Virus record (IMG/VR): IMGVR_UViG_3300012096_000013
Coordinates: 1 to 36,607 of that record
Source: a virus
Direction: 5' to 3' (one strand)
Length of the DNA stretch: 36,607 nt
Positions 1 through 8,245 of this stretch are shown here, in pieces. The notes under the pieces were generated by a model, which was not told where the DNA came from, did no database searches, and worked only from the letters and a program-made list of their open reading frames with translations. A program made the translations under genes and the position numbers. How positions within the stretch are numbered: the first letter of the stretch is position 1; every line of letters starts with the position of its first letter.

Positions 1-80
1 GCGCAAAGGGTGAGCAGGAGCGGCACAGCCCACGGAAGGACGAAAAACACGATAATGTTGACGATGGTATTCAGGTCCAT
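1..80 (-). CDS. Small membrane protein, truncated by window edge (holin candidate)
   Basis: Only the first 26 or so residues are in the window. They start MDLNTIVNIIVFFVLPWAVP and form one hydrophobic segment from about residue 5 onward. The ATG follows a GGAGATATC ribosome binding site. The gene lies just downstream of the endolysin in the same direction, a usual place for a holin or other lysis membrane protein. Topology and length cannot be judged because the gene runs off the left edge. The holin role is inferred from context only. Confidence 0.5.
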   Translation of the reverse strand, partial: MDLNTIVNIIVFFVLPWAVPLLLTLC

Positions 81-89
81 GATATCTCC

Positions 90-1829
90 TTAGACCGCGA
101 GCGGATCAACGATAGACTTAATTGACTTCACGGCTGCCATATAGGCCGATTCCGGGCTGGCCGCCGCGCCACTTGCCGGGGCTCCCGGCGCTGCCCCTGC
201 CGCCAGTTGTTTCTCGGCGGTTGCGAGCTGGTCCAGGGCCATATTCAGCTTGTCTTGTGCGCCGTACAGGTTCTCAATATGCGGGCTATACACAACCCCG
301 GCGTGGGCCGGGCTGTCCTTCACATGGTGGGGGTCGAACCGTCGTTTGCAGCGTTCGAACTCCTGGTCCACAATTTCAGGGTGATTCGCCGGGTCCACCT
401 GGGTCTCGTTCCCTGTCGGGAGACCGATATCAGGAATGGCGGCCAGGCCGTGGTTACACCAGTCATCCTTGATTGCTCCCTTGAGAATAACTGGGGAGCC
501 CGCGCTGTCCACAACAACCTTGCCCGCTTTATCTAGCCGGGTCCAAGAACTGTCGGGGTTGGGTGTAAAGTATTGTTTTACATCATTCAGGGTCAGAGGT
601 ACCATGTCTTCTCCGATCTTGGACATTATCCAGATTTCATTGTCGAGTAGTAACGCTTCCCACCGCGCATCTGCCCTGGTGATATCCTTTGGCGGCCAGG
701 GGTCCATAACGGTCAGTTCCCCTGGCTTCTCAGGCGGGTGAAACACGCAGACGTGGGTATATACCGGATTCCCGTAAGGATTCGCAATGGTCATCACCAC
801 AGGATGACCAGCCTTCAGTTCCGTGTGTGTACGCTGCACAAGCTGGGCAGAGGTACCCTTGAAGGAGGCGAGCGTGATACCAAATTGCTTGGCCAGGTAG
901 GAAACAAAGGCAGAGGCTGCCATCCCCCCGACATACCCTTGCCCATACACCGCGTCCTTCAGGGCATCAGGGTTGAATGTGCTATCAAGTTGCGTTTTCC
1001 TAAGGAGCCACATCACCCCGGCCAGGATGGAGGCGGCAACACAGTTAAGCCCTGCATTCTCGCTGGGGTGACTATCCCCGGTCACCGGGGTTCGCTCACT
1101 GACCATAGGAAAGGGTGCATGGATCACTTGCGGCGGGGCTGGCGCTGTCTGGACTCCTGCAGCGGTCATAATCGCGCCGAGTCGGTCACCATGGGCGACC
1201 CCTTCTTCGTACTCCCAAATGGAAATGTCGGTACTCCCGAAGAGGTGGACATGGTTCGCCCCGGTGTTGGGGTCGCCGTCTCCAACTATTCCAACGGTTG
1301 GCTGCATAGGGAGGCCGTGAGGCCACTGGGCAAGGGCCATCGGGGCAAGCTTGTCTGAGTAGACCTGCGGCATCCAGGCCTGGACATGAGGCTTGAGCGC
1401 GTCTATAAAGCCAAGCTGGTTATGGTCGGCCGGGTTCGCCCAGGTCGAGATCCACAAACGCCCAGGATGCCCGTTCCAAATCGTGGCTAGCTTTTGCCCC
1501 CAGTCCGTATGTCCATCGAAGGCCGATTCGGAATCCATGCAGAAGACCCCATACTTGTCCATGAATAGGAGCCCCACCGCTGCCTCAGCAGGGAGGCCAA
1601 CACCTCCATATAAAAAACCATAGGGGATACACTCAAGCCTGGCTCCGGTGATGTGCTGATAGATTGCATCGAAGCCGGTGATCCCGCCATACCAGAGCCC
1701 TTGTGTGATCTCGTAGGCCTTGACCAGGAGCCCGGTGATCCCGTATTTTTTACACAAGGCAATAGGCCCGTCGTAGTTGGACGGACCCCATTTGAAATCC
1801 TCGGTGCCAATAAACAGGTAACTCTTCAT
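90..1829 (-). CDS. Endolysin: GH25-like barrel plus C39-like cysteine peptidase domain
   Basis: A 579-residue protein, probably the cell-wall lysin. Residues 1 to about 225 look like a GH25-type or DUF1906-type TIM-barrel glycosidase: it opens MKSYLFIGTEDF and has a Asp-x-Glu pair in CMDSESAFDG (about D99 and E101), plus a YSDKL and WEYEEG pattern near the barrel end. Residues about 245-410 resemble a papain-fold C39-like peptidase, with candidate catalytic Cys in LNCVAAS (about 263), His in YTHVCVF (about 359) and Asp in VMDPW (about 376). The C-terminal 170 residues are Ala/Pro-rich and unassigned. The start was placed at the ATG behind AGGAGGCGTT rather than seven codons upstream. The neighbours are small membrane proteins, consistent with a lysis cassette. 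The domain names are family-level recognition; the substrate bonds are inferred. Confidence 0.7.
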   Translation of the reverse strand: MKSYLFIGTEDFKWGPSNYDGPIALCKKYGITGLLVKAYEITQGLWYGGITGFDAIYQHITGARLECIPYGFLYGGVGLPAEAAVGLLFMDKYGVFCMDSESAFDGHTDWGQKLATIWNGHPGRLWISTWANPADHNQLGFIDALKPHVQAWMPQVYSDKLAPMALAQWPHGLPMQPTVGIVGDGDPNTGANHVHLFGSTDISIWEYEEGVAHGDRLGAIMTAAGVQTAPAPPQVIHAPFPMVSERTPVTGDSHPSENAGLNCVAASILAGVMWLLRKTQLDSTFNPDALKDAVYGQGYVGGMAASAFVSYLAKQFGITLASFKGTSAQLVQRTHTELKAGHPVVMTIANPYGNPVYTHVCVFHPPEKPGELTVMDPWPPKDITRADARWEALLLDNEIWIMSKIGEDMVPLTLNDVKQYFTPNPDSSWTRLDKAGKVVVDSAGSPVILKGAIKDDWCNHGLAAIPDIGLPTGNETQVDPANHPEIVDQEFERCKRRFDPHHVKDSPAHAGVVYSPHIENLYGAQDKLNMALDQLATAEKQLAAGAAPGAPASGAAASPESAYMAAVKSIKSIVDPLAV

Positions 1830-1873
1830 AACGCCTCCTAGCTTCAACAATGCGAAAATTGCAATGACAATGC

Positions 1874-2242
1874 TTAGGATCCTTCCTCCTTCTCCTGGGC
1901 AATTTCAATAGGCTTGGCCTCCTGCGTGGGAATAGTCACCGTTGTTTGCTTGCCCATATCATACAGGCTAATAAAATCCCCATCGTCCAGGCTGATAATC
2001 AGGCCTCGGCGCTTGAGGGCAAATTGGACCGTAGAGAGAATGCGCTTCTGCTTCCTTAGTTCCAGTTTCACCGCGTCAATTTCCTCTTGGAGTCCACGGC
2101 GTTCAATCTCCTGTGCGCGAATAATGCGATCCTGGGTCGATGCAAGCTGCCTGTTATACCCCTGCCTGAGCATCAATGCGCCCCCAAGGGCCGTGCAGAG
2201 AGCCAGGATGTAGGGGAGGAAGGTTGAGAGGAGTCCGATCAT
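1874..2242 (-). CDS. N-terminally anchored coiled-coil protein of the lysis cassette
   Basis: A 122-residue protein. Residues 1-25 (MIGLLSTFLPYILALCTALG) are a hydrophobic anchor or signal. Residues about 28-75 are rich in Arg, Glu, Gln and Leu in a heptad-like pattern. The C-terminal 45 residues are acidic and end in EKEEGS. It starts by an ATGA overlap with the stop of the preceding small membrane gene. The architecture resembles phage Rz-type spanins or accessory lysis proteins, but no lipobox is visible, so the role is inferred from position between tail tip and endolysin. Confidence 0.6.
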   Translation of the reverse strand: MIGLLSTFLPYILALCTALGGALMLRQGYNRQLASTQDRIIRAQEIERRGLQEEIDAVKLELRKQKRILSTVQFALKRRGLIISLDDGDFISLYDMGKQTTVTIPTQEAKPIEIAQEKEEGS

Positions 2243-2457
2243 GGCATGCCTGCTTTGGTGATTGCATCAGCGAGTATTCTGGCTGCCTCGGCTGCCTTGA
2301 CTGCTGCCTCACTTGAGCGAAACACGGAATCGGCCAACACTTCCTCAAGTTTTCGCGCACGCTCTGCACTCTTGCGTCCATAGTACCAGATGAGGAACGC
2401 CACGATAAAAAACCACAGGAGGAAGATGATAGAAAAGATCAGATTCAGTATAGCCAT
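2239..2457 (-). CDS. Small single-pass membrane protein, holin or spanin candidate
   Basis: About 72 residues from MAILNLIF. Residues 3-25 form one strong transmembrane helix (FSIIFLLWFFIVAFLIWYY). They are followed by GRKSAERARK and an Ala/Glu-rich amphipathic helix with the repeated pattern AVKAAEAARILADA. The chosen ATG follows AGGGGAACAATC; an upstream in-frame Met lacks a good ribosome site. The stop overlaps the next start (ATGA), so the two lysis-region membrane proteins are probably translated together. One helix with a charged tail fits a class III-like holin or a spanin partner. The assignment is by context only. Confidence 0.55.
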   Translation of the reverse strand: MAILNLIFSIIFLLWFFIVAFLIWYYGRKSAERARKLEEVLADSVFRSSEAAVKAAEAARILADAITKAGMP

Positions 2458-2467
2458 GATTGTTCCC

Positions 2468-2680
2468 CTAGAGCGTCTCCACTGCTGGCAACGATACAAG
2501 CGCCAGAATCACCTTGAGCGTTTGCAGGTTTTCAAAGTTGTCCTTATCGTCAGCCGTCGTGTTGGTCCAGATGTAGTATCTTCGCCCCGTCTCATTGTAG
2601 ATGTTGTTCGCGTTTTGATACCCGGACATGAGGTTGACCACGTCCGGGGTATTGCGTGTGACGATCAGGTATTGTTGCAT
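2468..2680 (-). CDS. Small phage protein of unknown function
   Basis: A 70-residue soluble protein beginning MQQYLIVTRNTPDVVNLMSG, with a TAAGGAGTTAGAGAG ribosome site. It has an Asn/Thr/Asp-rich centre and no transmembrane segment. It lies between the tail-tip gene and the lysis cassette in the same operon. I do not recognise the family. The position would suit a small tail-tip or lysis accessory protein. Confidence 0.55.
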   Translation of the reverse strand: MQQYLIVTRNTPDVVNLMSGYQNANNIYNETGRRYYIWTNTTADDKDNFENLQTLKVILALVSLPAVETL

Positions 2681-2692
2681 CTCTCTAACTCC

Positions 2693-5350
2693 TTAAAGTA
2701 CTCGGCTCCAACTGCCCAAAGAAGGCCCATCTGTGGCTTCTATGGCAGCAATATACACTGTATTGTTATTCTCTATCGTAGGAGTCAAAACGACCTTTGT
2801 GATTAGTAGTTGCCGGTCAAACATGAGCGGGTAACTGAGGATGAAGACGTTTGCCAGCATCCCGGGCAGGAGCCCCCATCGCCGGGTACTCCCAACCAGG
2901 GTGACCGCCGTTTTCGCAAACTTGGTAAGGAGCCCTGAGGCCATGGCGATAGCGGCGGCCATCGGGATACCGGCTCCGTCTACCACGTTCTCGACAATGC
3001 CGCTGGTCCCCTGTTCTATGCTGGCCCGCAACGTCTGTTCGGCCAATCTATCCTCTGTATAGAGCGTATCAAAGTTGCCCAGGTAGGTAACTGATATCAC
3101 CGTCAAGTTGGGAATGAGCGCCGCGTTGCTATCCTGGACAATGTTGACATCGTTGAGGAGCCAATAGAAATCTTTGTTGGTGTCGATCCCCTTGACCCCG
3201 ACCGACTTGTTGACGCCTCCCACCGTTATTGTAGGAGCCCCGGCCAGCCGGTAGCCCATAGCCCAACTGGTCGCCGTTCCATCGGCTACTTTCTGCTCGT
3301 TGTTGACCTGAATGGTGTCCACGACGTTGATGATCGTTTGCCGGTTTCTGTACGCATTCCCGCTATAAGCAGGCAGGACCGTAAAGGCCACAAGATCGCT
3401 TTCCGAGACCGGCCAGGGCGCGGGTACGGCTTGCCTCTGGCGGAAGGACAAGGCCTTGTTATCGTCCATCCCCCACCACTTATCAGCCGTGTCGGCCAGC
3501 GATTGTATCTCCTTGTCGATGTACTCGGCAAAGGGCTTGTTCAGTTGGTGGAGTTGTGGGATCACCGGGCCGCTCTCAATGGCCGGACTTTTGACCGAGG
3601 TGGTGATATCGGTAAGTTGACCGGTAAAGTTGACATCAGATGTATCGAGCCTCTGGCGGGTGTAAACATAGGTGTTGAGCAAGAGATCGCCCTGGGGCTG
3701 CACCCACAACATATAGTACCGGGAGCCCACCGCGCCTCCATCAGTCCTGAGTCCGATGTTGCCCGCCCCAAAGGGAGACGGGTCGGTATACGCCAGGGCA
3801 ACTGTGCCATCGAACCAGGCAGTGATGACGCCTCCCAGCATAGAGACGCGAACAGCATGGAACGTCCCTCGAGGAAAACTGATGGTTGCCTGGGCGAGCA
3901 GGGTATCCACATTTGCCAACACCTTATACAAGGTAAGGCGAGAAGCGGTCCCCACGTTGGAGGAGTCATCGGCCACGACCAGGCGGTAGAAGTTGCTTTG
4001 GTCTTGGAAGCGCAAGACCAGACCCCCGGCGTCTGACTGGTCCATAATCACCAGCTCGTCGATATCGGCCCGGGCTATCGAGTTGAGATAGTAGATCGCC
4101 ATGCTCCCGCCGGTGAGGATCAGCCGGGAGTTTGCCAGGTCATAGAAGACGGTCGCTACACTCCCGCCAGTTCGGAAGGTGCTGGTATAGAGCGCGCTCG
4201 TATCAGCGGAGAAGCCGTCTGTCGTTGGGTCAGGCTGCGTGAAAATGCCAGGAATAGGACCACCGTTTTGGGCCGACACATCTACCCAGTCAGTCCCATC
4301 GCCCCGAGTCGAGGTATCTATCCCGACCGTGGTAGCAGCCGTGGGCAGGTTCGCATTCCACCCGACATAACTACTCCCTGCCCGGCCTGCCGGTTCGCAC
4401 GCGAGCGAGGGGTCAGGGAAGGCCGTCACCCTGAAGTCATCGAAAGAGGCAACCCCGGTTCCGTTGGCATAGAGGGCAAAGCCGCCCGAGGTTGGGCCTG
4501 GAATGGTGAGGGCGGCAGTCATCGGAACCGTCCGGGTCTTTGTTGCCAGGAGCGCCGCGCTCATCGGAACGGAGCGTACGCTGGTGAAATTGAGTGATGC
4601 GCTCATGGGAACGGTGCGCGTCCTGGTCTGGATAAGCGCAGTGCTCATCGGAACGGTTCGATTTGGAGGACCGACCGAGGCGCTCATCGGAACCGTCCGG
4701 GTCTTTGTTGCCAGGAGCGCCGCGCTCATTGGGACCGTCCGGGTGCTGGTGGTAAGCGAAGGCACATACCCCTGAGTAGCCACCTCTGCATCACCCGCTA
4801 CACCTGTTGTACCACTGTTACTCCAGTAATTTGTGAGTGTGTTAGCGCCACCAAGCGGCCCGGTGGTGATGTCGAGTAGGAAATCATAGCTCAGATATTG
4901 CCCGCTGGTGAACGCCTGTGCCGGAATGGTGCCTGTATAGGTATATGTGGTTTTGGCTGTGGCGAGTGTCTGACTGGAGGCCGAGACATCACTGCCTATT
5001 TGGGTGTATGTTGTCCCATTCCAGAGCCAGACCCGCATAACGAGGACCCCGACCATGGTCCGGGTTTGGGAAATGGTGTGCTTGACGGTGAAGGTGCCGC
5101 CAGTAAGGGTATTGCCCACCAGCGTCGTGGCATCGAAAAAGAAGTGCTTGCCAGACGGTGTGGTAGGCTCACTCCCCGCTGGGGTTGGAGTTCCGGTGAC
5201 TCCCGGTGAAAGTTCAAGCCATCCCGTTGAGGAGAGAGCAACCAACACGGTGCTAGTTGTCTCGGTGCCCCCTGTCGCCGGAGCAGCCTTAAAGCCGGTT
5301 GAGACGATAGCCGCTGCTACGTTGGAACCGTTGAGTTGTAGGACTGTCAT
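2693..5350 (-). CDS. Large tail-tip protein carrying the C-terminal half of a hub-like domain
   Basis: An 885-residue structural protein. The N-terminal 200 residues are Thr/Ser/Gly-rich beta-type sequence. Next come six tandem units of about 14 residues with the core RTVPMSAAL (about 205-290), then a LamG or concanavalin-like jelly-roll region (about 290-560; GLVLRFQDQSNFY and similar). The C-terminal 300 residues contain WWGMDDNKALSFRQRQAVPA and PAYSGNAYRNRQTIINVV, the pattern that follows the N-terminal lobe in siphophage tail-hub (gp27-like) proteins. That lobe is missing here but is found in the gene at 6272-8245. It probably forms part of the baseplate or receptor-binding tip. The hub assignment is pattern recognition, not a database result. 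Confidence 0.65.
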   Translation of the reverse strand: MTVLQLNGSNVAAAIVSTGFKAAPATGGTETTSTVLVALSSTGWLELSPGVTGTPTPAGSEPTTPSGKHFFFDATTLVGNTLTGGTFTVKHTISQTRTMVGVLVMRVWLWNGTTYTQIGSDVSASSQTLATAKTTYTYTGTIPAQAFTSGQYLSYDFLLDITTGPLGGANTLTNYWSNSGTTGVAGDAEVATQGYVPSLTTSTRTVPMSAALLATKTRTVPMSASVGPPNRTVPMSTALIQTRTRTVPMSASLNFTSVRSVPMSAALLATKTRTVPMTAALTIPGPTSGGFALYANGTGVASFDDFRVTAFPDPSLACEPAGRAGSSYVGWNANLPTAATTVGIDTSTRGDGTDWVDVSAQNGGPIPGIFTQPDPTTDGFSADTSALYTSTFRTGGSVATVFYDLANSRLILTGGSMAIYYLNSIARADIDELVIMDQSDAGGLVLRFQDQSNFYRLVVADDSSNVGTASRLTLYKVLANVDTLLAQATISFPRGTFHAVRVSMLGGVITAWFDGTVALAYTDPSPFGAGNIGLRTDGGAVGSRYYMLWVQPQGDLLLNTYVYTRQRLDTSDVNFTGQLTDITTSVKSPAIESGPVIPQLHQLNKPFAEYIDKEIQSLADTADKWWGMDDNKALSFRQRQAVPAPWPVSESDLVAFTVLPAYSGNAYRNRQTIINVVDTIQVNNEQKVADGTATSWAMGYRLAGAPTITVGGVNKSVGVKGIDTNKDFYWLLNDVNIVQDSNAALIPNLTVISVTYLGNFDTLYTEDRLAEQTLRASIEQGTSGIVENVVDGAGIPMAAAIAMASGLLTKFAKTAVTLVGSTRRWGLLPGMLANVFILSYPLMFDRQLLITKVVLTPTIENNNTVYIAAIEATDGPSLGSWSRVL
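4515..4755 (-). repeat. Tandem RTVPMS repeats inside the tail-tip gene
   Basis: Six in-frame units of 13-14 codons share the core RTVPMS(A/T)(A/S)L. Two stretches of about 48 nt (near 4517-4565 and 4683-4731) are almost identical in DNA, pointing to recent segmental duplication. The array lies between the N-terminal beta region and the jelly-roll region, so it probably acts as a linker of variable length. Confidence 0.7.
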
Positions 5351-5359
5351 GCTATGCCC

Positions 5360-5716
5360 CTAGACCGCTTGCAAATCATCCGTGAGCAGTGTACTCCCAT
5401 CGTCCCATACGAACAGGTAAACCGCGTCCTGCTCGCGCTTCCACCCGATGCAATGGATGGTTTTCCGCTCCACCTGACCCCCGTCCACTATCCCGACGGT
5501 GAGGCTCCTCCGTCTGAAAAATACAGGGATTGCCCCGCTGCGAATATGGACGCTGTATTCTCTGCCTTGACCCACCAGGGTAAGGCGCTTTACACGCGCC
5601 TGGTCAACCTCTGCCCACCCGCGCCCGAACGTTCCCACCCCTTCAAATTCAGGAACGCTCGTCGTATCCTCATAGGTGACCTGCCAGGTGTAAGCATCAC
5701 TTGTTACGATTGCCAT
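5360..5716 (-). CDS. Minor tail-tip protein, unknown
   Basis: A 118-residue beta-rich protein starting MAIVTSDAYTWQVTYEDTTS, with GRGWAEVDQARVKRLTLV in the middle and FVWDDGSTLLTDDLQAV at the end. There are no transmembrane segments or catalytic motifs. It lies between the two large tail-tip genes and is read in the same direction, so it is probably a small virion or tail-tip assembly component. I do not recognise the family. Confidence 0.55.
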   Translation of the reverse strand: MAIVTSDAYTWQVTYEDTTSVPEFEGVGTFGRGWAEVDQARVKRLTLVGQGREYSVHIRSGAIPVFFRRRSLTVGIVDGGQVERKTIHCIGWKREQDAVYLFVWDDGSTLLTDDLQAV

Positions 5717-5730
5717 ACTTCCTCCAAATC

Positions 5731-6252
5731 TTATGCCTCGTCGTAGGTAAACGTCAGGCTCGGCAGGGCCGTTGCATTGCCAGGGCCGCCGACAAAGGTG
5801 AAGTCCACCCCTAGCACAATCACGGTCATACCCCCGTTTGGACCGGTTCCCGATGTTACCACTCCTGTGTTATCGTACTGGACCGGGGAGGTCGTCATGA
5901 GCGTATACCCGGCAGGGGTCGCGCCATTGGAGCCCGAAGCGGCGGGCATGTTGCCGACGGCGGATTGAACGTAGGAGGCCACGGCGACCAACTTCCAGAA
6001 CAGTTGGAGCCCGGTCGAAGGTGAGCTTGCCATCTGGATACGCCGGTTGCTCATAGTCGTGGTACCTGCCCCGGTCACCGCTAACACCAGGTTCTTTATC
6101 CATGAGAAGTTGGTACCCGTGGCGAGCGGAATAGGAATCGGCGTCGTTCCTGCCAAACTGTCCTCTCTGGACATCTTCGCGCCGGTTTCAGCGTTTGCCC
6201 ACGATACCGAGCCCCCGGTGCCACACTGGGCTTGAACGGTTGCTGCTGCCAT
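5731..6252 (-). CDS. Minor structural protein, Gly/Thr/Ala-rich
   Basis: A 173-residue protein rich in Gly, Thr, Ser and Ala, beginning MAAATVQAQCGTGGSVSWAN and ending PSLTFTYDEA. The composition is that of a beta-structured virion protein. The start follows AACAAGGAGATAACGA. It sits between the two large tail-tip genes and separates the two apparent halves of the hub. No family is recognised. Confidence 0.55.
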   Translation of the reverse strand: MAAATVQAQCGTGGSVSWANAETGAKMSREDSLAGTTPIPIPLATGTNFSWIKNLVLAVTGAGTTTMSNRRIQMASSPSTGLQLFWKLVAVASYVQSAVGNMPAASGSNGATPAGYTLMTTSPVQYDNTGVVTSGTGPNGGMTVIVLGVDFTFVGGPGNATALPSLTFTYDEA

Positions 6253-6271
6253 TCGTTATCTCCTTGTTCTC

Positions 6272-8245
6272 TTAATCAAAGCCGACTACGGTCCATTGCG
6301 GGTTGACTGGACCCCCGGGTTCTACTGTCTGATCTGTCCATACATGACCAGCGAGGGTTGCTGGCCCGGTTCCAGGGACTCCCACAATCCTGAATCTCAG
6401 CCGGTACCATGTTGCCAGGCTGATGGCAATGGCGGCGGAGGCTAAGGTCGCTATTGCCCCGGCCACACATTTATAGAGAGTGAGCGAGGTCGGGGTGACA
6501 ACTGCCGCATACCAGTTGTTTGCGTCCACATAGCGCAGGACGAGCCCGGGGGAGATCGTCGAGACTCCTAGTTGAAACTCGATACTGCTCTCACTATCGG
6601 CGGCTGTTTTACTTCCCAGGTGTTCGAAGACGATCCCGGTCGTGTTGGCAATGGTCGCGACCCCCGCGGCTATTGCGCTCGTTCCCGTTCCTACCTCTGC
6701 ATAGGTCTGTCCATCGCTGGCCGTTCCCAGGAGCGCCTGGTTGGCCCGATTCATGAAGTCTATGGCAAGCGGGAGGGTGTGTCTGCTTCCACTGGACACA
6801 TAGCCGCCAGAAACGACCCAGGACAGCGAGCGGATAATGGGCATGTACTGAGTGCTGGTGACACTTTCATTCACCTTCACTAGTAGGCTTTTTCCGGTTC
6901 CTGATGATCCAGGGCCAAGGTCTGGAATGGAGCCGCCATTGGTACAGTTCTTCCAGGTCGTCCCGCCATTGGTGGAGGTCTGAACGAGGATCGTTCCACC
7001 CTGCGAAAGCGATGGGTCCCAGGATATCCTCGAGGAGGCGACCGTGGTGACGCTGTTGATCGAGATCGATGGAGATTGCCAGATACCGGACTTGGCCTTC
7101 ATCACCCCGAAATTATCGCTCTGCATGTTGATGCTAATGGCTGGCTCCCCATTACGGTTTCGTATGGCGAGGTAGCCCGCCGAGGAATAGGTGGAGTCGG
7201 TCACTGAGAGCTTGAGGGAGCCGCCCACATAGATGCTATGGGTGGAGCCCGACAAAACCACACGGATACGATACCAGCCGGGGGAGAGCTTGGTGCCGAA
7301 AGTGACCGATGCAAGCTGAGAAGAGGTACCCGAGCCCGCGTTTGCGCCGAGCCTGAGTTGGATCACCTGTGTCGTCAGTTCAATCGCATAGGCGTAGCCG
7401 TTATCGTTATTGCCCCAAAACGTCGTTAGGTAGGTGATGCTCTGCGTCGGGACATCACCGCCCAGGTAGACATCACATTCTGCTGTGAAGGGTGTCGCCC
7501 ACAAGCCCGCGAAGGTCAGACGCGATCTCGTTTCAGAGGCTTTCGTGCAGCCAAGAATATAGACCCCGGATGAGACCGAATCGGTCGGGCTCCCATTCCC
7601 ATACAAGTCCTGTCCTGCACGGCTCCCATCGGTCCAGTTGCGGATCACCCCGTTCAACTGGACCGAGCCATCAGTATTGACCTTGACGTTAGTGAGCGTC
7701 CCGGCGTTCCAATCGGCAGGTACATTGTAACTTTGGGTGACCGTTCCGCCAGTGGAGCCAAGTTCTAAGTCTCCATCTCCCGAGGGCTGCGGCAGAACGT
7801 TGGTCAGCGTGCCGCCTGCGAAATCGGCCTGGCTACTCTCAAAGCGGGTCGCATAGGGAACAACAACGCCCTCGGCGGCCAGATAGGTCGAGGCCATGTC
7901 GGCGACCATATCCCCTGCTGTTCGATTGGTGTAGTTTTTGAAGTTCAGCCGTTTGTTCGGAAGATACCGCTCATCCTGGCAGGTGATGACCCAGGCTCCC
8001 TCCTGGCTTGTGGACGTGGCTCGGGCCGGAGCGGCGATGACGATGTAGCCGCTAAAGAGCTTGCCCAGGATGCTATCAGTCAGAACGACGTGTTGCCTGA
8101 ACTGCGTATAGTTCCCGACCATGGTGGGATCGTTGATCGTGAAGGTAGCCACCCCGGAGGCATCGATATACTTTTCGATGGAGAGGCTCCCTTGCTGGAC
8201 ATCGACAGGAACATCGTTGATCTTGGCCGTGAGTGTGTTTGCCAT
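6272..8245 (-). CDS. Tail-tip protein carrying the N-terminal half of a hub-like domain
   Basis: A 657-residue protein. The first 130 residues have the hub N-lobe pattern: a FTINDPTMVG segment, WVITCQDERYLPNKRLNFKN, then YTNRTAGDMVADMASTYLAAEGVV. The middle is a series of beta-rich carbohydrate-binding-like regions. The last 120 residues resemble the jelly-roll in the gene at 2693-5350 (GLVLRYVDANNWYAAVV) but stop early, at WTVVGFD. In related siphophages the N-lobe runs on to the WWxDDxKxLxF region, which here lies in that other gene. The start overlaps the tape-measure stop (TAATG). It probably sits at the tail tip below the tape measure. Confidence 0.65.
   Translation of the reverse strand: MANTLTAKINDVPVDVQQGSLSIEKYIDASGVATFTINDPTMVGNYTQFRQHVVLTDSILGKLFSGYIVIAAPARATSTSQEGAWVITCQDERYLPNKRLNFKNYTNRTAGDMVADMASTYLAAEGVVVPYATRFESSQADFAGGTLTNVLPQPSGDGDLELGSTGGTVTQSYNVPADWNAGTLTNVKVNTDGSVQLNGVIRNWTDGSRAGQDLYGNGSPTDSVSSGVYILGCTKASETRSRLTFAGLWATPFTAECDVYLGGDVPTQSITYLTTFWGNNDNGYAYAIELTTQVIQLRLGANAGSGTSSQLASVTFGTKLSPGWYRIRVVLSGSTHSIYVGGSLKLSVTDSTYSSAGYLAIRNRNGEPAISINMQSDNFGVMKAKSGIWQSPSISINSVTTVASSRISWDPSLSQGGTILVQTSTNGGTTWKNCTNGGSIPDLGPGSSGTGKSLLVKVNESVTSTQYMPIIRSLSWVVSGGYVSSGSRHTLPLAIDFMNRANQALLGTASDGQTYAEVGTGTSAIAAGVATIANTTGIVFEHLGSKTAADSESSIEFQLGVSTISPGLVLRYVDANNWYAAVVTPTSLTLYKCVAGAIATLASAAIAISLATWYRLRFRIVGVPGTGPATLAGHVWTDQTVEPGGPVNPQWTVVGFD

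Noticed and set aside
738-1358. 206-codon plus-strand open frame
   Set aside because: Fully antisense to the endolysin, whose domains and ribosome site are convincing.
3338-4036. 232-codon plus-strand open frame
   Set aside because: Antisense shadow of the 885-residue tail-tip gene; composition typical of such shadows and no start signal.
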